Shown here: positions 27,965 to 37,023 of the stretch, one piece after another
Layout of the letters: each line of letters opens with the position of its first letter
Position numbering within the stretch: position 1 is the first letter of the stretch
Assembly (NCBI RefSeq): GCF_001719615.1
Contig: NZ_MDVX01000003.1
Location: 248,001 to 312,000 of the forward strand
DNA: 64,000 bases
Direction of reading: 5' to 3'
DNA from: Neptunicoccus sediminis
GTDB lineage: Bacteria > Pseudomonadota > Alphaproteobacteria > Rhodobacterales > Rhodobacteraceae
Position numbers and translations under genes: made by a program
Notes under the pieces: generated by a model
Seen by the model: only the letters and a program-made list of their open reading frames with translations
Told to the model about the DNA's origin: nothing
Database searches by the model: none

Positions 27965-28173
27965 GGAAAGGCTCCTAAAAGTCGAATGGGAGAGCGGGCG
28001 GCGCCTGTGCGAGAGGTGCTCCGTCGGTAAACATAGGGTTGAGTGTTCCGCCTCGTCTCTGTTCTGTCAAGGTTTCCCTAGGTGGAGGGGCGAATTCCGC
28101 CTTTTCACGCCGCGCTGCTTGGGGTAGCTACACTGCAGAGTATTTTAGACAGCAAAACGGAAAGCAGGCAGCC

Positions 28174-28953
28174 GTGCGGATAATGATTACCAATGATGAC
28201 GGAATTTCCGCGCCCGGATTGATGGCGTTGCATGAAATTGCCAGCGCAATTGCGGGCAAGGACAACGTCTGGACCGTGGCACCGGCGTTTGAACAATCCG
28301 GTGTGGGTCATTGCATTTCTTACACCAAGCCGATGTTGCTGACCGAACTGGACCCGCGCCGCTTTGCGGTGGATGGCTCGCCCGCGGATTGCGTGCTGGC
28401 GGGGCTGTTCGAGGTTATGAAGGACAATCCGCCGGATCTGATCCTCTCCGGTGTGAACCGTGGCAACAACGCGGCGGAAAACACGCTTTATTCCGGCACG
28501 GTCGGGGCCGTGATCGAAGCCGCCATGCATCAGGTGAAATCCATTGCCCTGTCCCAGTATTTCGGACCGGACAACCGCGATCTTGATGATCCGTTTGCGG
28601 CTGCACGGGCCAGCGGAGAAGAGGTCGTGCGCCGTCTTTATGACGAAGCCCCGTGGCACGACGGCCCTTACGAGCTGTTCTATAACGTGAATTTCCCGCC
28701 CTGTTCGGCAGCGCAGGTGCAAGGCACCAAGGCGGTGACACAGGGCTGGCGTGCGGATACCGAATTTACCATCGACCCCCACACGATCAACAACCGCCGG
28801 TTCCTGTTCATTCAGGGCGGACCGCAGGACCAGCCGACCGAACCGGGCAGTGATGTCCATGCGAACCTGCAAAACTATGTCTCGGTGACACCCATGCGGG
28901 CCGATCTGACCGCGCATCAATCTATGGCACAGCTTCAAAAGGTCTTTGCCTGA
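28174..28953 (+). CDS. surE: 5'/3'-nucleotidase SurE
   Basis: Stationary-phase survival nucleotidase that dephosphorylates nucleoside monophosphates with a divalent metal (EC 3.1.3.5). The 259-residue protein opens with RIMITNDDG (metal ligands Asp-Asp). It continues with [24 protein letters not shown] and [24 protein letters not shown], all classical. A GTG start at 28174 gives the family-standard N-terminus; the longer frame to 28039 adds unrelated residues, and an ATG three codons later is possible. The stop overlaps the pcm start (TGATG), as in many proteobacteria where surE, pcm and nlpD form one operon. Confidence 0.96.
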   Translation: MRIMITNDDGISAPGLMALHEIASAIAGKDNVWTVAPAFEQSGVGHCISYTKPMLLTELDPRRFAVDGSPADCVLAGLFEVMKDNPPDLILSGVNRGNNAAENTLYSGTVGAVIEAAMHQVKSIALSQYFGPDNRDLDDPFAAARASGEEVVRRLYDEAPWHDGPYELFYNVNFPPCSAAQVQGTKAVTQGWRADTEFTIDPHTINNRRFLFIQGGPQDQPTEPGSDVHANLQNYVSVTPMRADLTAHQSMAQLQKVFA

Positions 28954-29594
28954 TGGTTAATGCGCAATCCATGATGCAATATATGTTCGCGTTGCGCGCA
29001 GCCGGCGTCACGGACAAGCGCATTCTGAACGCGATGGAGAAAGTCCCACGGCATCTGTTCGTGCAAGGTCACTTCCAACCCCGCGCCTATGAAGACATGG
29101 CCCTGCCAATTGCCAGCGGCCAGACAATCAGCCAGCCTTCGGTGGTGGGTAAAATGACCAAGGCGCTGGATGTGGGGCCACGGGACAAGGTGCTCGAGAT
29201 CGGGACCGGATCGGGCTATCAGGCGGCGATCCTGTCCCATCTGGCACGGCGGGTTTACACCATAGAGCGGCATCGCGGTCTGGCGCGAAGTGCGCAGCGG
29301 GTGCTCGACGAATTGCGGCTGGCGAATGTGATTGTGATGACGGGAGACGGATCTCTTGGGCTGGAGGATCAGGCGCCCTTTGACCGTATCCTTCTGACGG
29401 CCGCCGCAGAAGACCCGCCTGCAAATCTCTTGGCGCAATTGCGTGTCGGGGGTATTATGGTATTACCCGTTGGGCAAACGGATGCGGTGCAACATTTGAT
29501 CAAGGTGGAAAAGCTGGAAAACGGCTTTGAATACACAGAGTTAGAGGCGGTACGTTTTGTGCCGCTGGTAGAGGGGATCTCTCCGGATCCCTAA
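28953..29594 (+). CDS. pcm: Protein-L-isoaspartate O-methyltransferase
   Basis: Repairs isomerised aspartyl residues in damaged proteins using S-adenosylmethionine (EC 2.1.1.77). The 213-residue protein has the family blocks [24 protein letters not shown], the SAM-binding [14 protein letters not shown] and the post-motifs [11 protein letters not shown] and GGIMVLPVG. The length and start are normal. It is translationally coupled to surE and followed after 41 bases by the NlpD-like lipoprotein gene. Confidence 0.96.
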   Translation: MVNAQSMMQYMFALRAAGVTDKRILNAMEKVPRHLFVQGHFQPRAYEDMALPIASGQTISQPSVVGKMTKALDVGPRDKVLEIGTGSGYQAAILSHLARRVYTIERHRGLARSAQRVLDELRLANVIVMTGDGSLGLEDQAPFDRILLTAAAEDPPANLLAQLRVGGIMVLPVGQTDAVQHLIKVEKLENGFEYTELEAVRFVPLVEGISPDP

Positions 29595-29635
29595 GAAAAT
29601 AGCCTGAAACTGGGCAAACGATTGAGGTGAGCGGT

Positions 29636-30802
29636 ATGACGAAGGGTATGACAGGACTTCGCAAGAGTGCAATTCTACTGACAGGCGGCGCAATTTTGCT
29701 GATGGGGTGTGACACCAGTCCGGGCAGTCTGACCGACAGGCTTGACCGCAGGCCGAACACGAATAACGCCGTTGTCGAGTCCGCCCCGAGGCCCAAACCC
29801 GACAGTCGCGGACTGATCACCTATCCCCATTATCAGGTCATTGTCGCCAACCGGGGTGACACCATGAACGATGTGGCCAGCCGTATCGGTATGACCGGCG
29901 TTGAACTGGCCCGTTACAACGGACTCGACCCGAATTACATGCCCCGCTCTGGTGAGGTTCTGGCCCTGCCCAAAGGCGTTGTTATTCCGGTCGGCTCGAC
30001 ATCTGTTGCTGCGGGTACCTCTGCTGGCACGGCTGCTGGCACCAATAACATCGAAGCGATTGCCTCTACGGCGATCGGGCGGGCGGGCAACCAGCAAACG
30101 GCTGCGGTGCAACAAGGCCCCGAACCGATCCGCCATGTGGTGGAACAGGGCGAAACCGCTTATTCTATTGCGCGGCTGTATCGTGTGTCCGTGACCTCTC
30201 TGGCAAGCTGGAATGGTCTGGGCAAGGATCTTGCGGTGCGCACCGGCCAGCGACTGCTGATTCCCGTGGTTGAAGACGGCACACCGGCCCGCCAGACACA
30301 GCAAGTTGCGGCGGTGGAACCGGCACCGGGGCAGGGCTCCATCACGCCGATCCCGCCAAGCGCTGTTGAACCTTTGCCCGAACCCGTGGAAGAGGCGGTT
30401 GTGCCCGACAGCCCGAACCTCGCAGCCGAACGCACCCCTGCTGGCGCGTCCCGCAAGCTGCTCAAGCCGGTGTCCGGCGAGGTTCTGCGCGGCTATTCCA
30501 ACAAACCCGGCGGGAATGAAGGGCTGGATATTGCAGCCGACAAAGGCACCACAGTGAAAGCCGCCGAAAACGGCGAAGTCGCACTCGTGTCCTCGGCGGG
30601 CGGCAATTCCAAGATCGTCCTCGTGCGCCACCCAGACAATCTGTATACCGTCTATTCCAATCTGTCTGACGTGTCCGTCAGCAAGGGTCAGAATGTGAGC
30701 CGCGGACAATCACTTGGCAAAGTTGCGGGCGGTTCGCCCGGTTTCGTGCACTTTGAAATCCGGCGCGGCACCGAGAGTGTGGACCCCACACCTTACCTTT
30801 AA
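29636..30802 (+). CDS. nlpD: NlpD-like lipoprotein: two LysM domains and degenerate LytM/M23 domain
   Basis: A 388-residue outer-membrane or periplasmic lipoprotein with lipobox LLMGC near residue 24. Two LysM peptidoglycan-binding domains follow (about 60-110 and 165-210), then a Pro-rich linker and a C-terminal M23 fold. The zinc ligands of active LytM enzymes are not intact: the HxxxD position reads NEGLD, the middle His region reads YSNLSD, and HxH is reduced to VHFE. This matches NlpD/EnvC-type activators of cell-division amidases. The ATG at 29636 has GAGGTGA before it. It lies in the surE-pcm-nlpD arrangement that supports the name. Confidence 0.88.
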   Translation: MTKGMTGLRKSAILLTGGAILLMGCDTSPGSLTDRLDRRPNTNNAVVESAPRPKPDSRGLITYPHYQVIVANRGDTMNDVASRIGMTGVELARYNGLDPNYMPRSGEVLALPKGVVIPVGSTSVAAGTSAGTAAGTNNIEAIASTAIGRAGNQQTAAVQQGPEPIRHVVEQGETAYSIARLYRVSVTSLASWNGLGKDLAVRTGQRLLIPVVEDGTPARQTQQVAAVEPAPGQGSITPIPPSAVEPLPEPVEEAVVPDSPNLAAERTPAGASRKLLKPVSGEVLRGYSNKPGGNEGLDIAADKGTTVKAAENGEVALVSSAGGNSKIVLVRHPDNLYTVYSNLSDVSVSKGQNVSRGQSLGKVAGGSPGFVHFEIRRGTESVDPTPYL

Positions 30803-30843
30803 TCCGCTTCACCTTGGCTGTGTAAGGCTTTGTAATCCAATAA

Positions 30844-30870
30844 AAAACCCCGCCAGTCCGGCGGGGTTTT
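30844..30870. terminator. Bidirectional terminator between nlpD and serS
   Basis: An 11-bp perfect stem, AAAACCCCGCC / GGCGGGGTTTT, with the loop AGTCC lies in the gap between two convergent genes. T runs follow on either strand, so it can serve both. Confidence 0.95.
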
Positions 30871-30901
30871 GTGTTTTCGGACAGCCCAAGCGGGTTTGGC
30901 G

Positions 30902-32194
30902 TCAGGCCATAACCCCGTCGGCTGTGATCATGGTTTTACCACCCAACCACGGATGCAGCGCCTCTGGCAGTTTGACAGACCCGTCTTCCTGCTGGCCGTT
31001 TTCCAGCACCGCAATCAGACAGCGCCCAACCGCCAGTCCGGAACCGTTCAGCGTGTGCACAAACTCCGGTTTTTTCTCGCCAGTGCGTTTGAAGCGGGCG
31101 TTCATGCGGCGGGCTTGGAAATCTCCGCAGACCGAGCAGGAACTGATCTCGCGGTAGGTGTCCTGACCGGGCAGCCAAACTTCGATGTCGTGGGTCTTGC
31201 GCGCGCCAAAACCCATATCGCCGGTGCACAGGATCACCGTTCGATACGGCAGTTCCAGACGTTCCAGAATACCCTCGGCGCATTTTGTCATCCGGTCCAG
31301 TTCGGACAGGCTGTCCTCGGGGCGGGTGACGCTGACCATTTCGACCTTTTCAAACTGGTGCTGGCGCAACATGCCCGAGGTATCCCGTCCCGCCGACCCT
31401 GCTTCGGACCGGAAACACAGGGAATGGGCGGTGTAGCGGCGGGGCAGGGAAGCCTCGTCCATCATCTCGCCAGCGGCAAGGTTGGTCAGTGTAACCTCTG
31501 ACGTGGGGATCAGCCACCAGCCGTTCGTGGTCTGATAGCTGTCCTCGGCAAATTTCGGCAACTGGCCGGTGCCCATCATCGCCTCGTCGCGCACCAGAAC
31601 AGGGGTGTTGACCTCGGTCAGTCCATTGTCGCTGGTATGGGTGTCGATCATGAACTGGGCCAGCGCACGGTGTACGCGCGCCACGGCACCCGACATCACA
31701 ACAAAGCGCGAACCGGACAGTTTCGCCGCCGCCTCAAAGTCCATGCCACCTTGCACAGCGGCCAGTTCGAAGTGCTCTTTCGCCTTAAAATCGAAGGATT
31801 TCGGCGTGCCCCACTTGCGCAGTTCCACGTTGTCGGACTCATCCGCGCCAAGGGGCACGTCGTCATGGGGCAGGTTGGGGATTGTGGCCAGAAGGCCCTG
31901 CAAACGCTGGTCCTCGGCTTTGGCTTCCTCTTCCAGAGTGGCAATTTCTGCCTTTTTATCCGCCACCAGCGCACGCAAGCGTTCAAACTCTGCCTCGTCG
32001 CCCTTGGCCTTGGCCGCGCCCACCTGTTTGCTGGCCGCATTGCGATCCGCCAAAGCGGTTTCCGCCGCCGTTATCTTGGCACGGCGGGATTCATCAATGG
32101 CGAGGATTTGGGATGACATCGGCGCCAATCCACGTTTCGCCAGTGCGGCATCAAACCCTTCGGGGTTGTCACGGATCAGTCGAATATCATGCAT
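30902..32194 (-). CDS. serS: Serine--tRNA ligase
   Basis: Charges tRNA-Ser with serine (EC 6.1.1.11). The 430-residue class II synthetase starts with [18 protein letters not shown] and a long coiled-coil arm (about residues 30-100, rich in Ala/Glu/Lys). The catalytic motifs are [39 protein letters not shown] (motif 2 region) and [18 protein letters not shown] (motif 3). The start at 32194 has AAGGA four bases upstream; a six-codon longer frame is not supported. The gene is monocistronic and shares a terminator with nlpD. Confidence 0.98.
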   Translation of the reverse strand: MHDIRLIRDNPEGFDAALAKRGLAPMSSQILAIDESRRAKITAAETALADRNAASKQVGAAKAKGDEAEFERLRALVADKKAEIATLEEEAKAEDQRLQGLLATIPNLPHDDVPLGADESDNVELRKWGTPKSFDFKAKEHFELAAVQGGMDFEAAAKLSGSRFVVMSGAVARVHRALAQFMIDTHTSDNGLTEVNTPVLVRDEAMMGTGQLPKFAEDSYQTTNGWWLIPTSEVTLTNLAAGEMMDEASLPRRYTAHSLCFRSEAGSAGRDTSGMLRQHQFEKVEMVSVTRPEDSLSELDRMTKCAEGILERLELPYRTVILCTGDMGFGARKTHDIEVWLPGQDTYREISSCSVCGDFQARRMNARFKRTGEKKPEFVHTLNGSGLAVGRCLIAVLENGQQEDGSVKLPEALHPWLGGKTMITADGVMA

Positions 32195-32377
32195 CGTCCT
32201 TAAGCCTTTCAAAGTAACGGAGTCGGTGATGATGGCGGGATATAGGAAACCGGCGCCAAGGTTAAGAGGGTTTGTTCAACAGGGGCTTTGGCCTGTTGCG
32301 GGCGTGATGCGGCGGCACCTGTCCGGTTTCGCCAGTGCATTAACCATGTGTTAACCGCTTTGGGTCAAGCTGGGGTC

Positions 32378-32674
32378 ATGGGTAAGTTTTGGATCATATT
32401 CGGATTTTGTGTGGCTTTTGCGGGCTGTGATACGCCATTGGTCGGATTTGACTATGAGCAGAGCAATCGGCTCAACGTGGGGGAAAACCGCTTTCTGGTT
32501 TATTACAACGATGCAGAGGCGCAGGCCCTGCGGTTGAACAACCAGTCCCTGAAGGGGTTGAAACAGGCGGTGTCCGACGGGGTCACGGCGATTGAAATCG
32601 TGACGGGATGTGAGGTGAAAGCAGTGCTTCCGAAATCCGACACGGTCCTGACCCGCGCCAGTTTGAAATGTTAA
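32378..32674 (+). CDS. Small putative lipoprotein of unknown function
   Basis: A 98-residue protein with a short hydrophobic N-terminus ending in AFAGC, a possible lipobox, so the mature chain would start at Cys16 and be lipid-anchored in the envelope. The remainder is a compact alpha/beta sequence with two further Cys (VTGCEV and the last residue). I do not recognise a family. The gene ends seven bases into a longer possible frame of the next lipoprotein gene, and the two are probably co-transcribed. The start has only a weak GGGG ahead of it. A longer frame begins at 32288 but lacks a signal sequence. Confidence 0.6.
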   Translation: MGKFWIIFGFCVAFAGCDTPLVGFDYEQSNRLNVGENRFLVYYNDAEAQALRLNNQSLKGLKQAVSDGVTAIEIVTGCEVKAVLPKSDTVLTRASLKC

Positions 32675-32700
32675 GTCGACGTATTGTAAGGAATAAAACT

Positions 32701-33207
32701 GTGTTCAAAGGTATTAAACTCTCCTGTCTGGCCCTGATTTTGGGGGCCTGTGTCGGGCGGGATCTGGAAATCACCGCCAAATTCGATCCGCGTGAGGCGG
32801 CTTTTGTCAAACAGGGGGGATCGGCGCATCTTTCGGGGCAGGCGTTTATGCGCCAGAACGGAGGCGGCGTTGTGACCTGTGCGGGCGAAGAGGTAAATCT
32901 GTTTCCCGCGACCCGCTACGCGACAGAGCGGTTTGCCAAGATCTACGGCGATGTGTCGGGCGGGCGGATCAATGTGTTTCAGGGGGTGACGCAAAAAGGC
33001 GTACCACCGGAATATTTACAGTATCGCCGCATTGCGATGTGCGATGCGGAGGGGGATTTTGAGTTTAACGGCGTGGCGGCAGGGACGTATTACGTGCAGT
33101 CACGGGTGCTTTGGACCGTGCCTAACAGCTATTTCCCTGAGGGCGGTTCGGTGGCCAAACGGGTGACGGTGCGTCCGGGCCAGAAACTGCGGGTGCTGTT
33201 AAACTGA
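32701..33207 (+). CDS. Putative lipoprotein with carboxypeptidase-regulatory-like fold
   Basis: A 168-residue envelope protein. From the GTG at 32701, with AAGGA eight bases upstream, it starts MFKGIKLSCLALILGACVG, a textbook lipoprotein signal with lipobox LGAC. An ATG at 32668 is in frame but has no ribosome binding site and adds a charged extension. The C-terminal half (DAEGDFEFNGVAAGTYYV followed by a Val-rich strand) looks like a carboxypeptidase-regulatory or transthyretin-like beta sandwich. Two internal Cys (VTCAGEE and AMCDAEG) could pair. The function is unknown. It lies behind another small lipoprotein gene. Confidence 0.65.
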   Translation: MFKGIKLSCLALILGACVGRDLEITAKFDPREAAFVKQGGSAHLSGQAFMRQNGGGVVTCAGEEVNLFPATRYATERFAKIYGDVSGGRINVFQGVTQKGVPPEYLQYRRIAMCDAEGDFEFNGVAAGTYYVQSRVLWTVPNSYFPEGGSVAKRVTVRPGQKLRVLLN

Positions 33208-33228
33208 CAAAGTTTCGGGGCGGGTGGC

Positions 33229-34575
33229 TCAGGTCATCCCCGCCTGTTTCTTTACATTGCGCCACAGGCTGAAAAAGGCTTCGGACGGCAGCACCTTATC
33301 CGTCCATGTCTCAGAACGGGGTGTCAGGATATTGACCGGAAGAACGGTAGAGCCATCGCCCACCGTTTCAGCCAGTTGCTGTTCGTCGAGATGTTTTGCA
33401 TCGGTGAAATCGGTGCTTTTCACCGCCGCAAAGCTAAGTTCGGTGGCCGAGAAATTCGCGTTCTGGAACTTCGCCAGCGACAATTGCGAACCGTGTAGCA
33501 CAGCCCAGTCGAGCCACGCATTGGACAGGGTCGCGCCGGACAGCCATGCCTCGGTTAGATTGGCCTTGAACAGATCAGCCCCGATGAGCGAGGCATTCTT
33601 AAGCCGCGCCCCCCGCAGATTGGCTACACACAGGCTGGCCCCGTTGAGGCTGGCGTCATCCATTATGGCATTGGCCAGATGGGCATTGGTCAGGTCGATC
33701 CGGTCCAGATGCACCCCCCGCAGGTCAAGCACGTATTTTTCAGATTCTTCCAGCGCAATGGCATCCTCAGAACGGCGACCCAGAATGGTAGCGGCCGCCT
33801 GAATATCCGCGCGCGGCACCGCATAGGTCAGACAGGCGGTCCTGTCGCTGTCTTCCAGATCGGTCCGCTTGATCTTGAGCCGGCGGGCGGCGTCGATTTC
33901 ATTCTGGCGGGTAGCGGCGGCGTCAATATAGGGCGCATTGGCGTTTTCGCGGATATAGGCGCAGATGGTCTCGGTGATGGGGATATGGTCGCGCGGGCTG
34001 TCCTTGCCGATCCGCTCCAGCAGGTACAGCGCCCCCATGCGCACCTCAAGGTTGGGCTCGGATTGTTGTTTGTTGTCCCGCCAGACAACCCGTTCCGCCC
34101 CCAGTTTTTCCACCGCTTGGGAAATCCGGTCGGTCAGATAGCTTTCTTCATTCGCGCGGGTGCGCCGCTCGGCGTGAAAGGCGTTCATGATCAACAGCGG
34201 CATGGACAACAGCCCCACCAAAGAGGCGATCATCCCGACAATCGCCAGCACGTGCCAGCGCATGGATTCAACGCCGATAGCCTCGCCAAAGGAAATCGCC
34301 AGCATCCAGATTGAGAAAAACACCAGAAATATGAGAGAAATCCAGATCGGAGACACCAGAATCGACATCCAGCCTATCACCCGCAGCAGCGGTTTTTCGG
34401 TGCGGCGAAAGAAATTCAGCCGCCGCCGCCAGACGCGCCACATCTTGTAACGCAGGATCAGGATCAACAGCAGAACACCGGCGGCCAGAGCCCAGGGCAC
34501 CATCTCTGGCGACAGAGAGGTGGGAATCGTAATTGCCGGTAGATCGAGCACCAGCCCCCGTTCTGTTGTTTCCAT
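33229..34575 (-). CDS. Membrane-anchored pentapeptide-repeat protein
   Basis: A 448-residue protein. The N-terminal third has three hydrophobic segments (about 22-40, 68-90 and 105-130) separated by Arg-rich loops, then a soluble helical region (about 135-260). The C-terminal part carries pentapeptide repeats of the A(D/N)LxX type (for example DLTNAHLANA, NLRGARLKNASLIGADL and KANLTEAWLSGA), which form a right-handed beta helix. The fusion of a membrane module to such repeats is seen in poorly characterised bacterial proteins. No DNA-gyrase-mimic role can be claimed. The gene is monocistronic and convergent with the lipoprotein gene at a 21-base distance. Confidence 0.8.
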   Translation of the reverse strand: METTERGLVLDLPAITIPTSLSPEMVPWALAAGVLLLILILRYKMWRVWRRRLNFFRRTEKPLLRVIGWMSILVSPIWISLIFLVFFSIWMLAISFGEAIGVESMRWHVLAIVGMIASLVGLLSMPLLIMNAFHAERRTRANEESYLTDRISQAVEKLGAERVVWRDNKQQSEPNLEVRMGALYLLERIGKDSPRDHIPITETICAYIRENANAPYIDAAATRQNEIDAARRLKIKRTDLEDSDRTACLTYAVPRADIQAAATILGRRSEDAIALEESEKYVLDLRGVHLDRIDLTNAHLANAIMDDASLNGASLCVANLRGARLKNASLIGADLFKANLTEAWLSGATLSNAWLDWAVLHGSQLSLAKFQNANFSATELSFAAVKSTDFTDAKHLDEQQLAETVGDGSTVLPVNILTPRSETWTDKVLPSEAFFSLWRNVKKQAGMT

Positions 34576-34956
34576 AGACTGTCCCCCCGACAGATGCGCA
34601 AAGCATTTTGGATAATTCTTACAGTAGTATAGCGACCAGAGTGCGCCGGATTTCTTGTGTTATCAACTTATTTGACGCAAAGTTTCTGTCGGGCAAGGGG
34701 GCAATTTCATTCATCGTTTCCGTTTGGGAAACGAAACACGCAGGCCGCGATGATTTTGCCCGATAAGGGAAAACCGACCGCAGCGGAGCGGTCACAAAAC
34801 CGTGGCATCTGGCAGTTTGCGGGCAGATTGCGCGATTCGATCTGTTTTCTCGCTGCATTAGCTCTTGTCAGCGGCCTTGCTATCCCCCATCTGAAGTTCT
34901 AGGTTCCACGCGGAAATTCGGTGGCTGAACGGCTGCCCGCTACAAAGGATAAAAAT
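34576..34956. other. Intergenic region upstream of yajC, no convincing gene
   Basis: About 380 bases between the divergent pentapeptide-protein gene and yajC. Two short perfect hairpins stand out: CGTTTCC / GGAAACG near 34718-34735 and GACCGC / GCGGTC near 34777-34794. Short open frames on either strand have no ribosome binding site or family similarity. It probably holds both promoters and a long yajC leader. Confidence 0.5.
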
Positions 34957-35277
34957 ATGTTTGCAAGTCCTGCTTATGCACAGGCAGCCGGTGGTGGTTT
35001 GGGTGGAATCGGGGGCTTTGTGCCGCTGATTCTGATCTTTGGCATCATGTATTTTCTGATGATCCGTCCCCAGCAAAAGAAGCTGAAGGAACACCGCGCT
35101 ATGGTCGAAGCCCTGCGCAAAGGGGATCAGGTTGTCACCGCCGGCGGTCTGATCGGCAAAGTGACCAAGGTTAAGGAAGACAATGAAGTCGAAGTCGAAC
35201 TGGCCACAGGCGTTAAGGTTCGTGTGGTCCAATCCACCATCCAGACCGTTCTGAGCAAGACAGAGCCGACAACGTAA
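34957..35277 (+). CDS. yajC: Preprotein translocase accessory subunit YajC
   Basis: A 106-residue single-span inner-membrane protein of the SecDF-YajC complex. It has a hydrophobic segment (GFVPLILIFGIMYFLMI) followed directly by RPQQKKLKEH, the diagnostic YajC motif. A basic/acidic C-terminal domain includes LRKGDQVVTAGGLIGKVTKV. The ATG at 34957 has AAAGGAT eight bases ahead; an upstream extension is not supported. It is the first gene of yajC-secD-secF. Confidence 0.96.
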   Translation: MFASPAYAQAAGGGLGGIGGFVPLILIFGIMYFLMIRPQQKKLKEHRAMVEALRKGDQVVTAGGLIGKVTKVKEDNEVEVELATGVKVRVVQSTIQTVLSKTEPTT

Positions 35278-35286
35278 ACACGCCAG

Positions 35287-35315
35287 AATGCGCATCGGTC
35301 TCCGGTGCGCATTTT
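35287..35315 (+). terminator. Hairpin with T tract between yajC and secD (attenuator-like)
   Basis: An 8-bp stem, AATGCGCA / TGCGCATT, continues inward as CGG / CCG around a TCT loop and is followed by TTTTC. It lies in the 68-base gap inside the operon. It could partly terminate after yajC or stabilise its mRNA, giving more YajC than SecDF. Confidence 0.6.
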
Positions 35316-35345
35316 CGGCTATAATAACAAGAACAAGGGCAGAGC

Positions 35346-37010
35346 ATGCTTCAATTCCCCCTTTGGAAAAAGATAGTGATCTGGGGCATTTGCGCCCTTG
35401 GAATTCTTATGGCCAGTCCCAACCTGCAATATACGCAGGTGGAACAATACAATGATGCTACCGCCGCGCTGGAAGCGGGGGCGGAGGAAACGCCGGAACT
35501 GGCGGCAATGGCCGCACAATGGCCGTCCTTCCTGCCATCGTCTCTGGTGAACCTTGGACTTGACCTGCGGGGCGGGGCGCATTTGCTGGCAGAGGTCCAA
35601 CTGGGAGAGGTTTACGCCGCCCGAATGGATGATCTGTGGCCGTCTGTGCGCGATGCGCTGCGCGGCAAACGCAGCGAGATCGGCACCATCCGCCGCGTGG
35701 ACAGCCCCGAAGACGAGCTGCACGTGCGCATTTCCAAACCCGAAGCCATTGATGCAGCGGTCGCAGCCGTTCGCGCTTTGGCCCAACCCGTGGTTTCGCT
35801 GACAAGTGCGGGACAGACCGACATCGAAGTCAGCTCCAACGGGGCAGATGTCATCGTGCGTCTGTCCGAGGCCGAGAAACTGGCCACCGACCAGCGCACG
35901 CTGGAGCAAACCCTCGAAATTATCCGCCGCCGTGTGGATGAGGCCGGCACACGAGAGCCGACAATCCAGCGGCAGGGCACGGATCGTGTTCTGATCCAGG
36001 TGCCTGGCATCGGTTCGGCAGAAGAACTCAAGGACCTGATCGGTACCACCGCGAAACTGACGTTTCACGCGGTTGTCGGGCGCACGTCAGATCAGAACGC
36101 CCGCGTCCAGTCCCGCCAGATCATGCTGCCTTCCGAAGACGAGCCGGGGATTTTTTACATCCTCGAAAAAACCCCTGTCATCAGCGGCGAACAACTGGTG
36201 GATGCGCAAGCGGCCTTTGACCAGAACAATCAGGCGGCTGTCAGCTTTCGGTTGAACCCCTCGGGGGGACGGATTTTTGGGGAATACACCGCCAATAACA
36301 TCGGCACGCCTTTTGCGATTGTGCTGGATGGGGGCGTCGTGTCCGCACCAACAATCCGCAGCCATATTCCGGGCGGTTCCGGCATCATCACCGGCAGATT
36401 CAGTGTGGAAGAAACCGCTAAACTGGCGATCCAGTTGCGGGCGGGGGCCTTGCCTGCGAAAGTGACCTATCTGGAAGAACGGACCATCGGGCCGGAACTG
36501 GGGCAGGACAGCATTGATGCGGGGCGTATCGCCTGTATCGTTGCCTTTGCCGCTGTGCTGATCTTCATGGGGCTCAGCTATGGCACCTTCGGCCTGTTTG
36601 CCAATGTGGCGCTGATTATCAACGTTGCCCTGATCTTTGGACTGCTCAGCGCGATTGGCGCAACATTGACCCTGCCCGGTATTGCGGGGATCGTGCTGAC
36701 CATCGGGATGGCGGTGGACGCCAACGTGCTGGTGTTTGAGCGTATCCGCGAAGAGTTGAAATCTGCCAAAGGCCCGGCCCGCGCGATCGAGCTTGGCTAC
36801 GAGCGGGCGTTCTCGGCCATTGTGGATGCGAATATCACCACTCTGATCGCCGCAGTCATCCTGTTCGTCATGGGGTCCGGTCCGGTGCGCGGCTTTGCGA
36901 TTACCCTTGGCTTTGGCATCGTGACCTCGGTCTTTACGGCAATCTGGGTAACGCGACTGCTGATTTCCACATGGATGCAATATCGTCGTCCAAAGACAAT
37001 CGAAGTTTGA
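35346..37010 (+). CDS. secD: Protein translocase subunit SecD
   Basis: Inner-membrane subunit that uses the proton gradient to help pull proteins through SecYEG. The 554-residue protein has an N-terminal transmembrane helix, then the signature NLGLDLRGGAHLLAEV (about 67-80). A large periplasmic P1 domain includes RRRVDEAGTREPTIQRQG. Five C-terminal helices carry the RND-type conserved regions (GMAVDANVLVFERIREEL and GPVRGFAITLGFGIVTS). The length is typical of alphaproteobacterial SecD. It lies 13 bases before secF. Confidence 0.98.
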   Translation: MLQFPLWKKIVIWGICALGILMASPNLQYTQVEQYNDATAALEAGAEETPELAAMAAQWPSFLPSSLVNLGLDLRGGAHLLAEVQLGEVYAARMDDLWPSVRDALRGKRSEIGTIRRVDSPEDELHVRISKPEAIDAAVAAVRALAQPVVSLTSAGQTDIEVSSNGADVIVRLSEAEKLATDQRTLEQTLEIIRRRVDEAGTREPTIQRQGTDRVLIQVPGIGSAEELKDLIGTTAKLTFHAVVGRTSDQNARVQSRQIMLPSEDEPGIFYILEKTPVISGEQLVDAQAAFDQNNQAAVSFRLNPSGGRIFGEYTANNIGTPFAIVLDGGVVSAPTIRSHIPGGSGIITGRFSVEETAKLAIQLRAGALPAKVTYLEERTIGPELGQDSIDAGRIACIVAFAAVLIFMGLSYGTFGLFANVALIINVALIFGLLSAIGATLTLPGIAGIVLTIGMAVDANVLVFERIREELKSAKGPARAIELGYERAFSAIVDANITTLIAAVILFVMGSGPVRGFAITLGFGIVTSVFTAIWVTRLLISTWMQYRRPKTIEV

Positions 37011-37023
37011 AGGAGCAAGAAAC

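Noticed and set aside
34657-34902. Possible 81-codon gene upstream of yajC
   Set aside because: No ribosome binding site, odd composition and no family similarity; a single hydrophobic stretch near the end is not enough.
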